DNA of 64,000 nucleotides, taken from the NCBI RefSeq assembly GCF_040183065.1, contig NC_091122.1, forward strand, positions 158,931,455 to 158,995,454. Direction: 5' to 3'. This document shows positions 28,760 through 40,700 of the stretch, in pieces (position 1 is the first letter of the stretch; each line of letters opens with the position of its first letter). The position numbers were made by a program, and so were the translations under genes. The stretch comes from Periplaneta americana (lineage: Eukaryota; Arthropoda; Insecta; Blattodea; Blattidae). The notes below the pieces were generated by a model. That model was not told where the DNA came from. It saw only the letters and a list, made by a program, of their open reading frames with translations, and searched no databases.

Positions 28760-30020
28760 GTAGAACAATCTTTCAAATGCTGCCAATGGAGCAACAGCTG
28801 TAAAGGCATATTATGTTACCTTTTCAACTATTTTAACATAATGAAGTGGTACTTTAAAGTATTTTGATTTTTAAAACTTTTATTATATATTAAATAATTA
28901 TTGTTATAAAGTGAATCGAAAATAAATTAGATTTTATTATTGAATTGAATTTCTTGCATTACTAGTAAAATATGTAGTCAAGTATTTGGCTACATTTATA
29001 TAATAAAATGATATAAATGTTATTTTACAATTTCGATACAATTATGCCTACTTTACATACTTTATGCCCTTCAATAAAGTAGTCATTACAATTAACCTAA
29101 AAAAATTCCAAACAAAGACGTATTACAAGGTATCATTAAATGATGATTTTGATGAATCTTGATGGATTAGCTTAAATATGGATTATAAACACAAGATTAG
29201 ACTTTTCAATAAATAATTTTTTAGAACTGACATTTTCACCAAAAACTATCAAGGTTGGGAAGTTTAATGCAAGTCTTGAATGCTAAGTTAGATCGGTCAA
29301 TATTTGAGTTACAAAACTCATAAAATCCATCACACAGATGAGGAAAGATCGGGAAAGCTGTCTGGGATGTGGAGAGAAAGAGGTAATCCAGATGGGGATC
29401 CAATCTGCCAGCAGAGTTCACCATATATGAACCTCATGCAATCCCTCATCTGTACTGAGAGGTGGAGAGCAGGGAAAACAGCACGGCCTGTAAACAAATT
29501 ATACAGCGGAAGCTGAGTCATTTTATGTTACCAGCACTTGATTACATTCTTTAATTTATGTATCACTTTATGCAATCCTCTTCCAATTAATTTTAGTTTA
29601 TTCATTATCTCTCTTCAAAATCTTGATTAATTAATTTTCTTATCTGAACTGTACCGTAACCATTTCCGACATACCTGCTGGATATTAAAAGTGTTTATAA
29701 ACAAAATAATACAAATTGGATAACTAATTTGTTTTCGTAGAGTGAATCAAAACAGTCGAAATTTCATATTACCGGTAAAAGGAAAGTCGTGAATTTCAAA
29801 GCACTCTTTGTTCCATGCCTGCTAAACACCAATGTCTGAAATCTATTAAACCTAAAGAGGTTGGGAATTATAAAATTAAAAGGGCTAACTGGTCTTTTCA
29901 CTGAAATAAGTATATTATTTATTTTGCTAATAAGTGTAACATAAAATATAAACGTGTATTTTTCTCAAATTCGTGTAGAAAGCAAATTTCTCGAATTCAA
30001 GTAGAAATAAAAAAATTACA
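28760..30020. other. No gene recognised
   Basis: AT-rich intergenic sequence. Short open frames on both strands near 29236-29516 show no motif and overlap each other in antisense, so I do not call them. Confidence 0.35.
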
Positions 30021-30025
30021 GAATC

Positions 30026-30380
30026 AGTTGCAAATCAAGCTTCCAGGTATAACTCCCTGTAAAGTTAATTTGAATAATTTCAAGGAAAAATTGTTCCGGG
30101 AAGAATTGGATCAGTGTCGGGTAGAGTTCCTGGGTAACTCAGTTGGGAGAGCGTTGATACATTTAACCAAAGGTCCCAGGTTCAATACCTGGCCCCGGAA
30201 CAGTTTTTCCCTTGAAATTATTCAAATTAACTTTACAGGGAGTTATACCTGGAAGCTTGATTTACATAATACACGTCACTGTACATAACAGAAAACCACA
30301 ATTTAAAGTCACACAGAGTTAGTGTGCACTCAATGTTGGTTGCTTGACAGTTGTCAGCCCACTTTGAGGTCTGTGGATAT
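30026..30380. mobile_element. tRNA-cored foldback repeat, copy 2
   Basis: The plus-strand tRNA-like core GTAACTCAGTTGGGAGAGCG...CAGGTTCAATACCTG (~30127-30200) lies between inverted arms of ~70 bp (AAGCTTCCAGGTATAACTCC and complement at the right). A ~110-bp flank follows that recurs inverted at 27600-27720. The arms and the core are fused so that the whole unit folds back. Confidence 0.7.
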
Positions 30381-30382
30381 AG

Positions 30383-30515
30383 AGGGAAGAATTGGATCGG
30401 TGTCGGGTAGAGTTCCCGGGTAACTCAGTTGGGAGAGCGTTGGTACGTTTAACCAAAGGTCCCGGGTTCAATACCCGCCCCGGAACAATTTTTCCCTTGA
30501 AATTATTCAAATTAA
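30383..30515 (+). repeat. tRNA-cored repeat, partial copy 3
   Basis: It repeats the core of copy 2 (GAATTGGATCGGTGTCGGGT, the tRNA-like body, and the right arm AATTATTCAAATTAA) without the left arm. Core bases here are closer to a tRNA than those of copy 2 (matching CCCGGG/CCCG stem). Confidence 0.65.
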
Positions 30516-31483
30516 TCAGAATCAGTTAATTGTAAAATTTTAAGAAGTGCCTTTAAGCCATATCTTAATATATAAAAGTGAAATGTGGTTATGTATGTAT
30601 GTTGTCTATACAAATCTACATGCTTTGACTGATATTTACCAAAGTTTGCACATTTAACCTTAGTAACTAGGCGAAAAACATAGACTACATTAATATTGGA
30701 CAAATGAATGTTAAATTAATAAAAAGAAAATAAATACAATCAAACATTCATGTATAATATTAAAATGCAATCTTCTACAGTCAATTATCTGTTGTATAAT
30801 AGGTTTGCTTCAGCACAGTTCAGAATCGATTTTGAACTGCCTGCTCATGTGCAGTAGCTCAGTTTGAGTTCCAACAAGACTAGAACTGATTCCCAATCGA
30901 TACTGAACTCTCAGTTACCTGTTTCAATGTAACATAGACAACTCTTTGATACTGAAGCTACAATGCACGAGATATATTCTTCCACAATAGTTCACTTAAT
31001 AATTTGTAAACAATCTTGAGCAAATATACATGCTCACACATCACATAATGCAGTTCAGACCATGTTTTGTCTTTAGTATACTCACCGTGCTAATCACTAT
31101 TGTTGATATGAGACATGACACCAGTATATCAATTCAATTTGTAGAAGACGATAAACAAACATCTGTTAGCTCGTGGTGAGAAACATTTACAATCACCAGG
31201 AATCATCCGAACACAAAAATCACACTGACAAAATCGCTATCATCTGTCAGAGCAATTTTTTCCTAAGCTGTCTAATTTGTAACTGTGACGACAAAATCCT
31301 GTCACACCCCAGTTCTACTAGTATTTTGTCACATTCAGTGTGACTGCAAGTGAAGCTGCTTCTATTACAAACTTTCCATTAATAGAAGTAATGCAGTCCA
31401 TCGAACGAAAATCTATGTGATGTTATAAGTAAAAATGCCTTCTTCTGCTGCAAATTTTAATTATTTTCTAGCAACCATTGGCT

Positions 31484-31485
31484 TG

Positions 31486-31516
<31 letters not shown>
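31484..31516. repeat. Poly(A) tract
   Basis: Run of ~32 A next to SINE copy 2; no body recognised. Confidence 0.8.
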
Positions 31517-31517
<1 letters not shown>

Positions 31518-31556
31518 AATTTTATTGAAGGATAATTTAAAAAAAATTTTTTTTAG

Positions 31557-31801
31557 TAGGTTATTTTACGACGCTTTATCAACAGCTTAGGTTATTTAGC
31601 ATCTGAATGAGATGAAGGTGATAACGCTGGTGAAATGAGTCCGGGGTCCAGCAACGAAAGTTACCCAGTATTTGCTCATATTGGGTTGAGGGTAAACCCC
31701 GGAAAAAACCTCAACCAGATAACTTACCCCGACCAGGATTTGAACCCGGGCCACCTGGTTTTGCGGCCAGACGTGCTAGCCATTACTCCACAGGTGTGGA
31801 C
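31557..31801 (-). repeat. SINE family 1, copy 2
   Basis: Minus-strand copy of the SINE at 28471, with the tRNA-like head at the right. Imperfect flanking repeats ATTGAAGGATAA / ATTAAAGGATAA mark the insertion. Confidence 0.88.
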
Positions 31802-31923
31802 ATTAAAGGATAAGGGTAAGGTAGAGTTACATTTATAATAATAATAATTATAATAATAATGATTTATTTTAGTTGGCAGAGTTAAGGCCATAAGGCCTTC
31901 TCTTCCACTTAACCAGCATTTGT

Positions 31924-32150
31924 TAATGTTATGTTTTATTTAACAACGCTCGCAACTGCAGAGGTTATATCAGCGTCACCGGATGTGCCGGAATTTTGTC
32001 CCGCAGGAGTTCTTTTACATGCCAGTAAATCTACTGACATGAGCCTGTCGCATTTAAGCACACTTAAATGCCATCGACCTGGCTCGGGATCGAACCCGCA
32101 ACCTTGGGCATAGAAGGCCAGCGCTATACCAACTCGCCAACCAGGTCGAC
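31924..32150 (-). repeat. SINE family 2, copy 2
   Basis: Same sequence as 20399-20623, with the head at the right and the box-B-like GGTTCGATCC. Direct repeats ACCAGCATTTGT at 31912-31923 and 32151-32162. Confidence 0.88.
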
Positions 32151-32288
32151 ACCAGCATTTGTATCCTTGTTTTTGTTGATATGGTCACTAATGTCTGCTC
32201 TCCCATCATGTGATAGTGAAAATGTCGGGTTACACAGCATACACTCAACTTTGTCTTCCCACTTCAATTTCTGAATGTACGGAAAGTG

Positions 32289-32289
32289 T

Positions 32290-32324
<35 letters not shown>
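32289..32324. repeat. (GT)n microsatellite at the LINE 3' end
   Basis: A TG dinucleotide run directly abuts the 3' end of the minus-strand LINE at 32326. Confidence 0.9.
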
Positions 32325-32325
<1 letters not shown>

Positions 32326-33238
32326 CTAATGCTCTGGATTTAACAATGAAGTCATCATCCTTCTTGCTTCCCAATATTTTGATGGAAGGTCCACAAATGT
32401 CCTAAGAGTTTCACAATTAGCCAGGTGCTCCATCTCCATGTCCTCTTCTCTGGTGCACAGTAAGCATTTAGGTGAATTCAGTACTCCAATATGATGGAGG
32501 TGTTTACTGAGGCAATCATGACCAGTAATCAATCTAAACATGGCCACGGCAGATTTTCGAGGTAGATCAGGAATTAGTTTTGGATCTTTGAATGATTCTT
32601 TCCATTTTGAATTTTGATGTTTTGCCTGTTCGCTGTAACTTATTCTTTTTATGACTCGCTTTATTGATTCATATGGGAACTTGAAATTTGTTTTTAAGTT
32701 GATATAAGTTCCTTTCTTTGCTAACATATCTGCTTTCTCGTTACCGTTCAGTCCGCAGTGGGCCGGGATCCATTGGAAGACCACTTTTTTATTTAGCATT
32801 TGAATTTGTTTTACCATGCAATGAATTTCTTTTACTTTTTCCATTTTAGGGGATGTAGTTGAGCTGATGGACTGGATTGCAGCTTTGGAGTCAGACAGGA
32901 TGACTATGTTTTTGCACTGGTTTAGCCAAACAAATACATTTTGAAGTGATGTATAAATGGCTTCAACTTCGCCATCAAAATTTGTTGTGTACTTGCCAAC
33001 ATTTTTATAAAGAGAAAAGTATTGGCAAGTAGCTCCTGCTCCAGCTCCTTCATTTTGATCCATGAGATCCATCAGTGTAAATGTACAACCAGTCTTTTTG
33101 TGGATATTTTCTATTAATTGTTTGTAGGGCAATGGCTTTTGCTATTTCTGGATTTACATCTTTTTTGTTGAAGACTTCATCAAGATCAAGGCAGCAATCT
33201 ACTTTGAAGTTATTAAGTGGATTATATCGATTCATCAA
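32326..33238 (-). pseudogene. LINE RNase H and C-terminal segment (frame-broken)
   Basis: WLYIYTDGS lies in one frame; the continuation EGAGAGATCQYFS, VILSDSKAAIQS and WIPAHCGLNGNEKADMLAKK lies in another, so a frameshift is present near 33060-33080. The C-terminus has LPRKSAVAMFRLITGHDCL and a Cys/His segment (C-x2-C...H-x4-C). Confidence 0.85.
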
Positions 33239-33295
33239 GTTTTCCTTTTCACTTGGTATTTCTAGAATTTGCTTAAGCGTTTCTCCCTCTTGTAT

Positions 33296-35038
33296 TTATC
33301 CGTTTTGGGTCCTCAATGTAAATTTAGAATCTTTGTATTTACTCCATTTATCCCAATTTGGAAGCCTTCTTAATTTTTCATAGGTTAAAAGGGCTTGTGT
33401 TTCAAGATCTGTTACAACTGGTTTATTAGATGTGATTATTTGCATGGCTTCAATTGGAGTAGTTTTAATTGCACCAGTGATGAGACGTAAAGCTTGGTTT
33501 TGAGTGCGTTCTAATATCTGTTTATTTGTGATTGATGAGGTTATTAGTGCTTCACCACAGTACGTTAAGATAGGCTTTATGTATGTGTTGTAGGTTGTGT
33601 TGAGTGTACTCCTTGAGCTACCCCATTTCGTTCCCGCCAGTCTTTTTAGTAATTTAAAACGATTTGTTGCCTTTGTGCTGATCTGTTCAATGTGATTTCT
33701 CCATGTGAGCTTATTGTCGAAATGTATAGCCAGGTATTTTGCATTTTCAGTTCTTTGTAACTTATCATCTCTATAGTTTAGATTTATTTTCACTGATTTC
33801 TTTCTTAATGAGAAGAGTTGAAAGTTTGTTTTTTCTGTGTTCACTGACATCATATTATTTGAACACCAAATTTCAAGTGCCACTAACGATGACTGGATAG
33901 AATTTTGAAGTTTCTCTACTGCGTTGGTTTTATGTGACGTCCAAATAACCAAATCATCAGCAAAGAGTGCTGTTTTAGTGTCATGTTTTTCCAGCTCTTG
34001 TGGTAGGTCGTTAATATATATGTTGAATAGTGTTGTGCTTAATACTGCACCTTGAGGTAAGCCCAAGTGAGTTTGTTTATATTTAGAACTTGCTGATCCA
34101 TAAGTTGCAGAACAAAATCTTTGGGTGATGAACTCAGATATCCATCTTAACATATTAGATTTTATGCCTAATTTCTGGAGCTTTGTAATCAGATTGTATC
34201 TCCACACATTATCATATGCTGATTTCAAATCGACGAATACAGCTAATGTATCTTTCTTTTTATTAAATCCATCCTTAATAGCTTGACTTAGTAAGATTAT
34301 TTGTTCTCTTGTTGAGTGGTCTCTCCTAAATCCGGCTTGCTGTGTTGATAGAAGATTGTTTGTTTCTAAAAACCAGTTTAATCGCTCTGATATCATCCTT
34401 TCCTTGATTTTAGCTAAGTGGCTTGTTAGTGATATAGGTCTGTAGCTTTCAATTTTGTCTGCTGTCTTTCCTGGTTTCAATATTGGAATAATATTGCTTT
34501 TTTTCCAATTTGCAGGTACGGAGGTGTTCCAAACATAGTTATAGAAGTCAAGTAATGCATTTCTTGCTTTAGTGCCTAAGTGTTTGATGAATTCTGGGTG
34601 GATATTGTCTGAGCCTGGGGCTTTTTTGTTACTAAGTTTGTTAATAGCAGTTTCTAGCTCTAATAGGTTAAAGTTGTGGTAGAAAATTTCATCACTAGTG
34701 GTAACATTTTGATTCTGAACCTGCATTTTCTTCTTAATTTCTAATTTCATCGACTTCTGTAGCTTTCTATGTTGTCTTGAGAGTTTAGGAGCAGAATAAT
34801 ATGTATTAAAAGCTGATGCAATTTTATAATCATCTGTTATATTTTTGTGTCCATATCTTATTGGTTGTTTATGTGTAGATTCTTTCCGTACAGTAGATAT
34901 ATATTTATAAACTTTGTTACTATCTTGTTTATAATCTAAGTTTTCTACAAACTTATCAAATGCATTTCTTTTGGCATTTAATATACCTTTCCTGAATCTT
35001 GCAGCTTTATTTTTCCAATCAAGAAAGTAATTTATCAT
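33296..35038 (-). pseudogene. LINE reverse transcriptase (580-residue open segment)
   Basis: It contains an RT domain in order: NKKAPGSDNIHPEF, IIPILKPGK, SYRPISLTS, QAGFRRDHSTREQI, VFVDLKSAYDNVW, LPQGAVLSTTLFNIYIND and the catalytic LFADDLVIW. The thumb and connecting region follow, ending at a stop after FTLRTQNG. The N-terminal endonuclease is absent. It would replicate the element by target-primed reverse transcription if intact, but this copy ends before RNase H because of a stop. Confidence 0.9.
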
Positions 35039-35449
35039 TCAATGTACACTTTCCTTTTGGCATAATAATGAAAACTTTAAGTTATTATACTCACAAATAT
35101 AGCATAAATAAGAAGCACATACTATCAAGACAAAGCACCAAATGAACAAACATTGGTTACATTTTCATCATTATGATTGCTGGAAATAGCATAGTCAGCA
35201 AATTTAGGTTGAAATGTAATTATTTTAAGTCAATCTTGATTGTACTAATCAAGAAGGCATTGGCTTTTTGGAGAGGGTTGGTATACATGTAAATTCGGCA
35301 CCAGTATAACTACTCTTATAATGAGCGAACAATAGACTTAAGGAACCAGGACATTTTGACATCACGAGAAAGTTTTTTGGGACTCTGGGACTGTCCCAAT
35401 AAAACTGGGACATCTGGCCATCCATCACCTTTATTACTCGTATATTCTT

Positions 35450-35650
35450 TTAATTGAATCGAGATTGAATTGTTGTTATTTCTCTCAACAGAATTTCAAT
35501 TAATTCTTTCTGAGCAGCAATTTGTTTCACAGCAACACAACATTTGTTTTCATCTAGTCCAGAGAGGTGTGCCAATTGTCCCCCCTCCTCTCCCTGATGA
35601 TCAGAATTCTTGTTTGTTTCTCGTGCAGATTTAGAGTAGAAATTTAACAA
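35450..35650 (-). CDS. Short unrecognised ORF with downstream AATAAA
   Basis: A 66-codon open frame ends KELIEILLREITTIQSRFN. An AATAAA lies 15-20 bases downstream (complement at 35430-35435). The C-terminal half looks helical. It has no clear start and could be the last exon of an unplaced transcript or a processed-gene fragment. I do not recognise it. Confidence 0.25.
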   Translation of the reverse strand: MLNFYSKSARETNKNSDHQGEEGGQLAHLSGLDENKCCVAVKQIAAQKELIEILLREITTIQSRFN

Positions 35651-35659
35651 ATGGAGCCA

Positions 35660-37110
35660 TTAAGCTGTGTATTGCAAATGGTGGTGGCAATCAGTGTGTA
35701 ACCTACTAACTACTGATACTATATGTAATTATATTAAAACTAGTGGCTTGTGCAGCAAGTGCTGCGAACTAAGTTCATTAGACGTTCAAATAAAAATTTT
35801 TCAGTTTTATTTTCATGAACCAGACATTTTGAAAGTTATCTGCTTCCATAATAATGATGTATATTCCCTCTGAATGCTTTTTCTTGAACATATTCACCTT
35901 CAGTTTTTGAGTTTCAATGCGAAAACGCAAGTAACAATGTCAGGACGATCAGTGGGTTTTTCATGTGGAAGTAAGGCAATAGCTATTTCAGGTCATTGTG
36001 GATTGTAAGTGAAAGTTAAAAAAAAAAAGTCAGGTTTGCTATGCTTTCGAACAATAGACATAGCATCTTGGTATAGCTGCTGGATGTATAGCTTGAAATG
36101 TAGAGGGTAAAATCATTTTATCCTGCTAAGAGATCTTACTGAAATGATCGGAAGACTACAAAATTTTGTAGGCCTCTTATTTTATCAGTAAGTAATACCT
36201 TTTGATCTTTCCTTAGGAACTGTTTTTTTGCGCTCTCTCGAGCCAATACTGAAAAGAATGACGCATATAAGTATCTACACCACACCATCATTAAGTATAT
36301 GAAAAAGACCCAACCCCACTTGATTAATAGCTATAAAATATTTAATTTTTAATAACAATATTATTATCTTACGTAAGTTTTGTAGTAATAGACTATATAG
36401 CTGCCACTCAGTAAATTATAGAAATGAAGATTTAATTTAAGATATTCTCTACAGCTACTCACATAACCCCCAAATATTTCACTTCCATATTATCAATATA
36501 GCATTAATATGTATAATTAATTAAAAATAGTCGCATGATGACATTAACTATAATAATATGTCTTTTCTAATGGTAATAATGTCATCAAACCACCTCACGT
36601 TTTGTAGATTTTAATATCCAATACACAGCTGTACTCAGAAAATTACACACCGCAGAATCAGACTTGTAAACTATTTTTAGTAAGTCTTGAAGTTTTTAAT
36701 AACCAATTGAATTTGAACTCTAAATATGTGAGCAATCCTTCGTGTAATAGTCTGTTGTTTATTGTAGTGTGTGTTTTGTTTTATTCTGAAATGCAATTAA
36801 TTAGTTCTCAAAACTGACGAAAGATGGATTTTGGAAAATAGGAAAATGATGTAGGAAAATTGACATTTCACTGAAAAGTACTATTTTTCTGAAAAACTTT
36901 GGGTTCCAAGCTTCAAAATGAGGGGTCATTCATTAAAATCCGTTCAGTCATTTTCCCGTAATTTCCATTACCAGTTCAAATTATATACATATATAGATAA
37001 TCGAAGTACGTTTTCAAAAAGGTATTGCCATCAAAACAAAAACATTGTTTCATAAAAGGGACAGGGAAAAGGGGTATATGGATTGCACCAGAACAAACTC
37101 AGAAGGGAAA
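35660..37110. other. No gene recognised
   Basis: AT-rich sequence downstream of the GCP5 stop. Nothing repeat-like or coding stands out beyond scattered short frames. Confidence 0.35.
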
Positions 37111-37238
37111 CAGTTTTAATATTTACTTTTACTGAATACTATGATAATGTACATGTTTTTCTGCATGATCATTTCTACAATATTGGTACACATTTACACA
37201 TTTTGACTATCGGTACTGTTTAAAGCTGCATACTGCTT

Positions 37239-37312
37239 TCATCTCTGATTAAGATAAGAAAGAAAGCGCTCAGGCAGTCGAATTGGATGAAAGACAGCAC
37301 ATAAACCCTCCA
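37239..37312 (-). CDS. TUBGCP5: GCP5 last coding exon
   Basis: The acceptor is CTTTTCAG|TGGAGG, phase 1. It encodes LEGLCAVFHPIRLPERFLSY then LNQR and TGA at 37241-37239. The join gives RSH-LEGLCAVF, which aligns with the last residues of vertebrate GCP5 (PHLESLALSL). A possible poly(A) signal ATTAAA lies ~120 bases downstream (complement at 37115-37120). Confidence 0.75.
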
Positions 37313-37754
37313 CTGAAAAGAAATTATGCGTTAGTAGCAATATCAATCTCATAAATATCAAATCCTGTTATAAATAGTACAGCAAATAGAAGAGTTTTAA
37401 CTTAAATGCATATAAATGTACAACTACAGCTTCCTTATTTTATTCTTGTTAAATAAGATGTATCAGAAAGATTCTGGAAATTCTAAAAACTATCGTTAGT
37501 TATAGCAGAAAGTTATGAAAACGCGTTTTGGATGGGACATACAAATGGGACATTGTCTAAAATCTACAAGCCATTCTGCAGAAGGTAAGAACATCCAAGT
37601 ACCAATATGTTGTTAAGACTGAAGTTAATGTGAATAAAGACAATGCAGAAAGTATTAATTTCCAACATGTTATCGTGCTGATACAAATTATTTTCTCTTT
37701 TCCATATTGAAGGTTCATAAGAGGAAGTTCAGCAGAATATCGTCATCTAGAAAT

Positions 37755-37797
<43 letters not shown>

Positions 37798-40700
37798 TTA
37801 TGATGATGATGATAATAATAATAATATTATATATATATATATATTGAAATGATAGCCGTCCAAATCTTGGATTTTAAATATCAGCATCCTAATCAATTCA
37901 AATGAACAAAAAAGAAAATGTAAATTAATAAATAAAAAATAAGATAAAATAAGAAGTGATGGATGTTAGCTGATAGCAGTAGGGGTGTAGTTAATATTAC
38001 AAATTGTTCCTGAAGTGAAGGTTTCAAGCATTCTAATTCTGAATTTGTTTTCAACGAAACAAATAAATACTATAATAATTATTATAAGCAACAAGATAAT
38101 ATACTTTTTTCTCGTTGCCAAACTTTCAGAACGGCCCCGAGGTTCACTCAGCCTCCTATAAAATTGAGTACCGGGTCTTTCCCGGGGGTAAAAGGCGGTC
38201 AGAGCGTGGTGCCGACCACACCACCTCATTCTAGTGCCGAGGTCATGGAAAGCATGGGGCTCTACCTCCATGCCCCCCAAGTGCCTTCATGGCATGTTAC
38301 GGGGATACCTTTACCTTTTTTTTTTTTTTACCTTTAACAAGATAATATACTTCTTTAAGCTTTAATTTCATGTATTATACAGGATGATGCGTGGAAACGG
38401 GAGATTTTGAATTGATTAGTGCAAAGTCATAATTGGAATTAGTTAAGACTGTGATACCACCATACTGTTCCTTAGGCCATGCCATTTCAGTAACCATGAA
38501 GCAGAGGATGGAAGAGCATCATGCATTCGCAGTAAAAACAATTATTGTTGTGAAGCTGCATGACGAAAATTTTGGGTGATCGATGCAATCTTGTCACGAA
38601 TGAATTTAGGGTGTGAGGACGACTAGCATATACACGACCCTTTAAAATCCCCCAAAAAACTACAAACTGAAAGATTGGTGATCGTGTGGCATAGTTATGC
38701 TGCCATTCTGCAACATGAGATGCTCTCCAAAAAGCTGTTGTAATGCAACGATGAATATTCATCTTCCTCACATTTTGCTAAAATTGGTTCAGCAAAAGTT
38801 ACTAGTCTATTGGCATCACTGGCTTGCAATTGTTGGACAGCCTGAATCTTGTATGAATGTAATTTTAGATCTGAAGACAATATTCTGGCCACAGTGTGGC
38901 GAGACAAACATAATGACACAGCAGGCTGCACTGCTTTGCACTAATCGATTCAAAATCTCCCGTTACCACAGGCCACCCTGCATCTTTAACACTTTTAGGT
39001 GAAATCAAATATCACTCCTTCAAAAATTTTAACACTTGTGAAGTTTTTAAAGTTTTATCACAGCCTACTATATACAGTCACGAAGCTTGAGTTTTGAGGG
39101 TGCTAGAAACAATAGACTGTGACGGTTCTATTTTGCATTACCTGTAATGAGGTGATATTAGCGATCCTAGTGGTGAGCAACTATCTAATGTTTGCATATT
39201 TACTACGTATTGAGCTTCGCGACTGTATATACTAGACTGTGGTTTTATTATACTGGTATTTTATATAATCAAACAACATGCCTCATGTCTGCTTTTATGA
39301 AATAGTTTATATGTATATATGTTAATGAATTTCACAAGTAGACTTATAATTGGTCTACTGATGTACAGTCGTTCCAGGAAAAAAATAACTGAACTCTTGT
39401 TCGAGTCAAAATCAAAGTTATAATGCCCAGTTCACTCATTGTCGTTTTTAAAGGAAGACAGGTATGTGACTTCAAATTGATAATCGAGGGTTAATCGAAT
39501 GTTCGTCACTCGACCAGCCTCATGGTCTAGTGGTCAGAGCTTCTGGCTATAGTTCATGAGGTCCCGGGTTCGATTCCCAATTAGAGCACAGGAATTTTTC
39601 CTTAAAGGGGATTATTCCTGTGTTCGCCCATGGTCTGGAATTTAGGTTAAGTTTAGATTTAAGACCTCTCCTGGCACTACATTATCATAATCATCCTATC
39701 ACATCATCGGGGTAATGTAACTCCGCCTTCCAGGCGCCCCAACCTCAGAAGTGGGTTACAATTAAGCCACAGCCAGGAGAGAAGACCAGAAATGTCGAAA
39801 AGACAACCTGGTGGCATTGGATAAAAAAAAAAAGTTCGTCACTCAGATGGTCTTCATAATGCTGTCTATGGTCTAAGGAGGGGGGGGGGGAAATGTTATG
39901 TTTTATTTAACGACGCTCACAACTGCCGAGGTTATATCGGCTGGTGTGCCGGAATTTTGTGCCGCAGGAGTTCTTTTACATGCCAATAAATCTACTGATA
40001 TAAGCCTGTCGCATTTAAGCACACTTAAATGTCATCGACTGGCCCGGGATCAAATCCACAACCTCGGGCATAGAAGGCCAGCGTTATACCAACTGCGCCA
40101 ACCAGGCCAATGGTCTAGTGGATATAACTCTTGTTTCATATGCAGTAGATTGGGGTTCAATCCCGGCTGGGAAGTTTTTATTTTTATTGTATAATTTATT
40201 ATTCTCTCTGATTTATTGTTTTAAGTTCATACCATTTTTTGCTGTATGGCACACCATGAACACCTGACAGTATTTTAAGAAAAACACTAGAACTATATTA
40301 CATAAGTAAAGTCTTTTTAAAGACAGGCTATTTCCTGAAATGTCTAAAAAGCGTTCTCCTCAATGCCTTGGAAGAATTGGCCATATGCTCACCTGGAAAT
40401 TGCTGATAAATTAAGACACAAGTGTACGAAGAGAAACAGCAAAGAAGTGAATTACTTAACCGTGGTAATATGGTAGAGTATAGGAAAATATGTCCAAAAT
40501 AATTATGCGAGTAAATGACTTGGAAAAAAAATAAGTGGATGTAGGTAAATGTAAGAGTTGCTAATAAGTAAAATGCACATAATTAAACAAATGTATACGT
40601 GATAATTGATAAGAAAGTCAAGAAATGGAAGTGAGACAGTATAGGTATGGGATAGAGTAGCAGAGTATTGATTAGGGAGGGGCAGATAGCAAAACAATGA

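Larger units (their letters stand above)
32326..35045 (-). mobile_element. 5'-truncated LINE with reverse transcriptase and RNase H
   Basis: About 2.7 kb on the minus strand. The RT ORF runs 35038-33296; the RNase H region follows at ~33238-32326 in shifted frames. No endonuclease domain is present, so the copy is 5'-truncated. It is related to, but distinct from, the LINE fragments at 11330 and 47510. It lies in the gap between the two genes. Confidence 0.9.
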
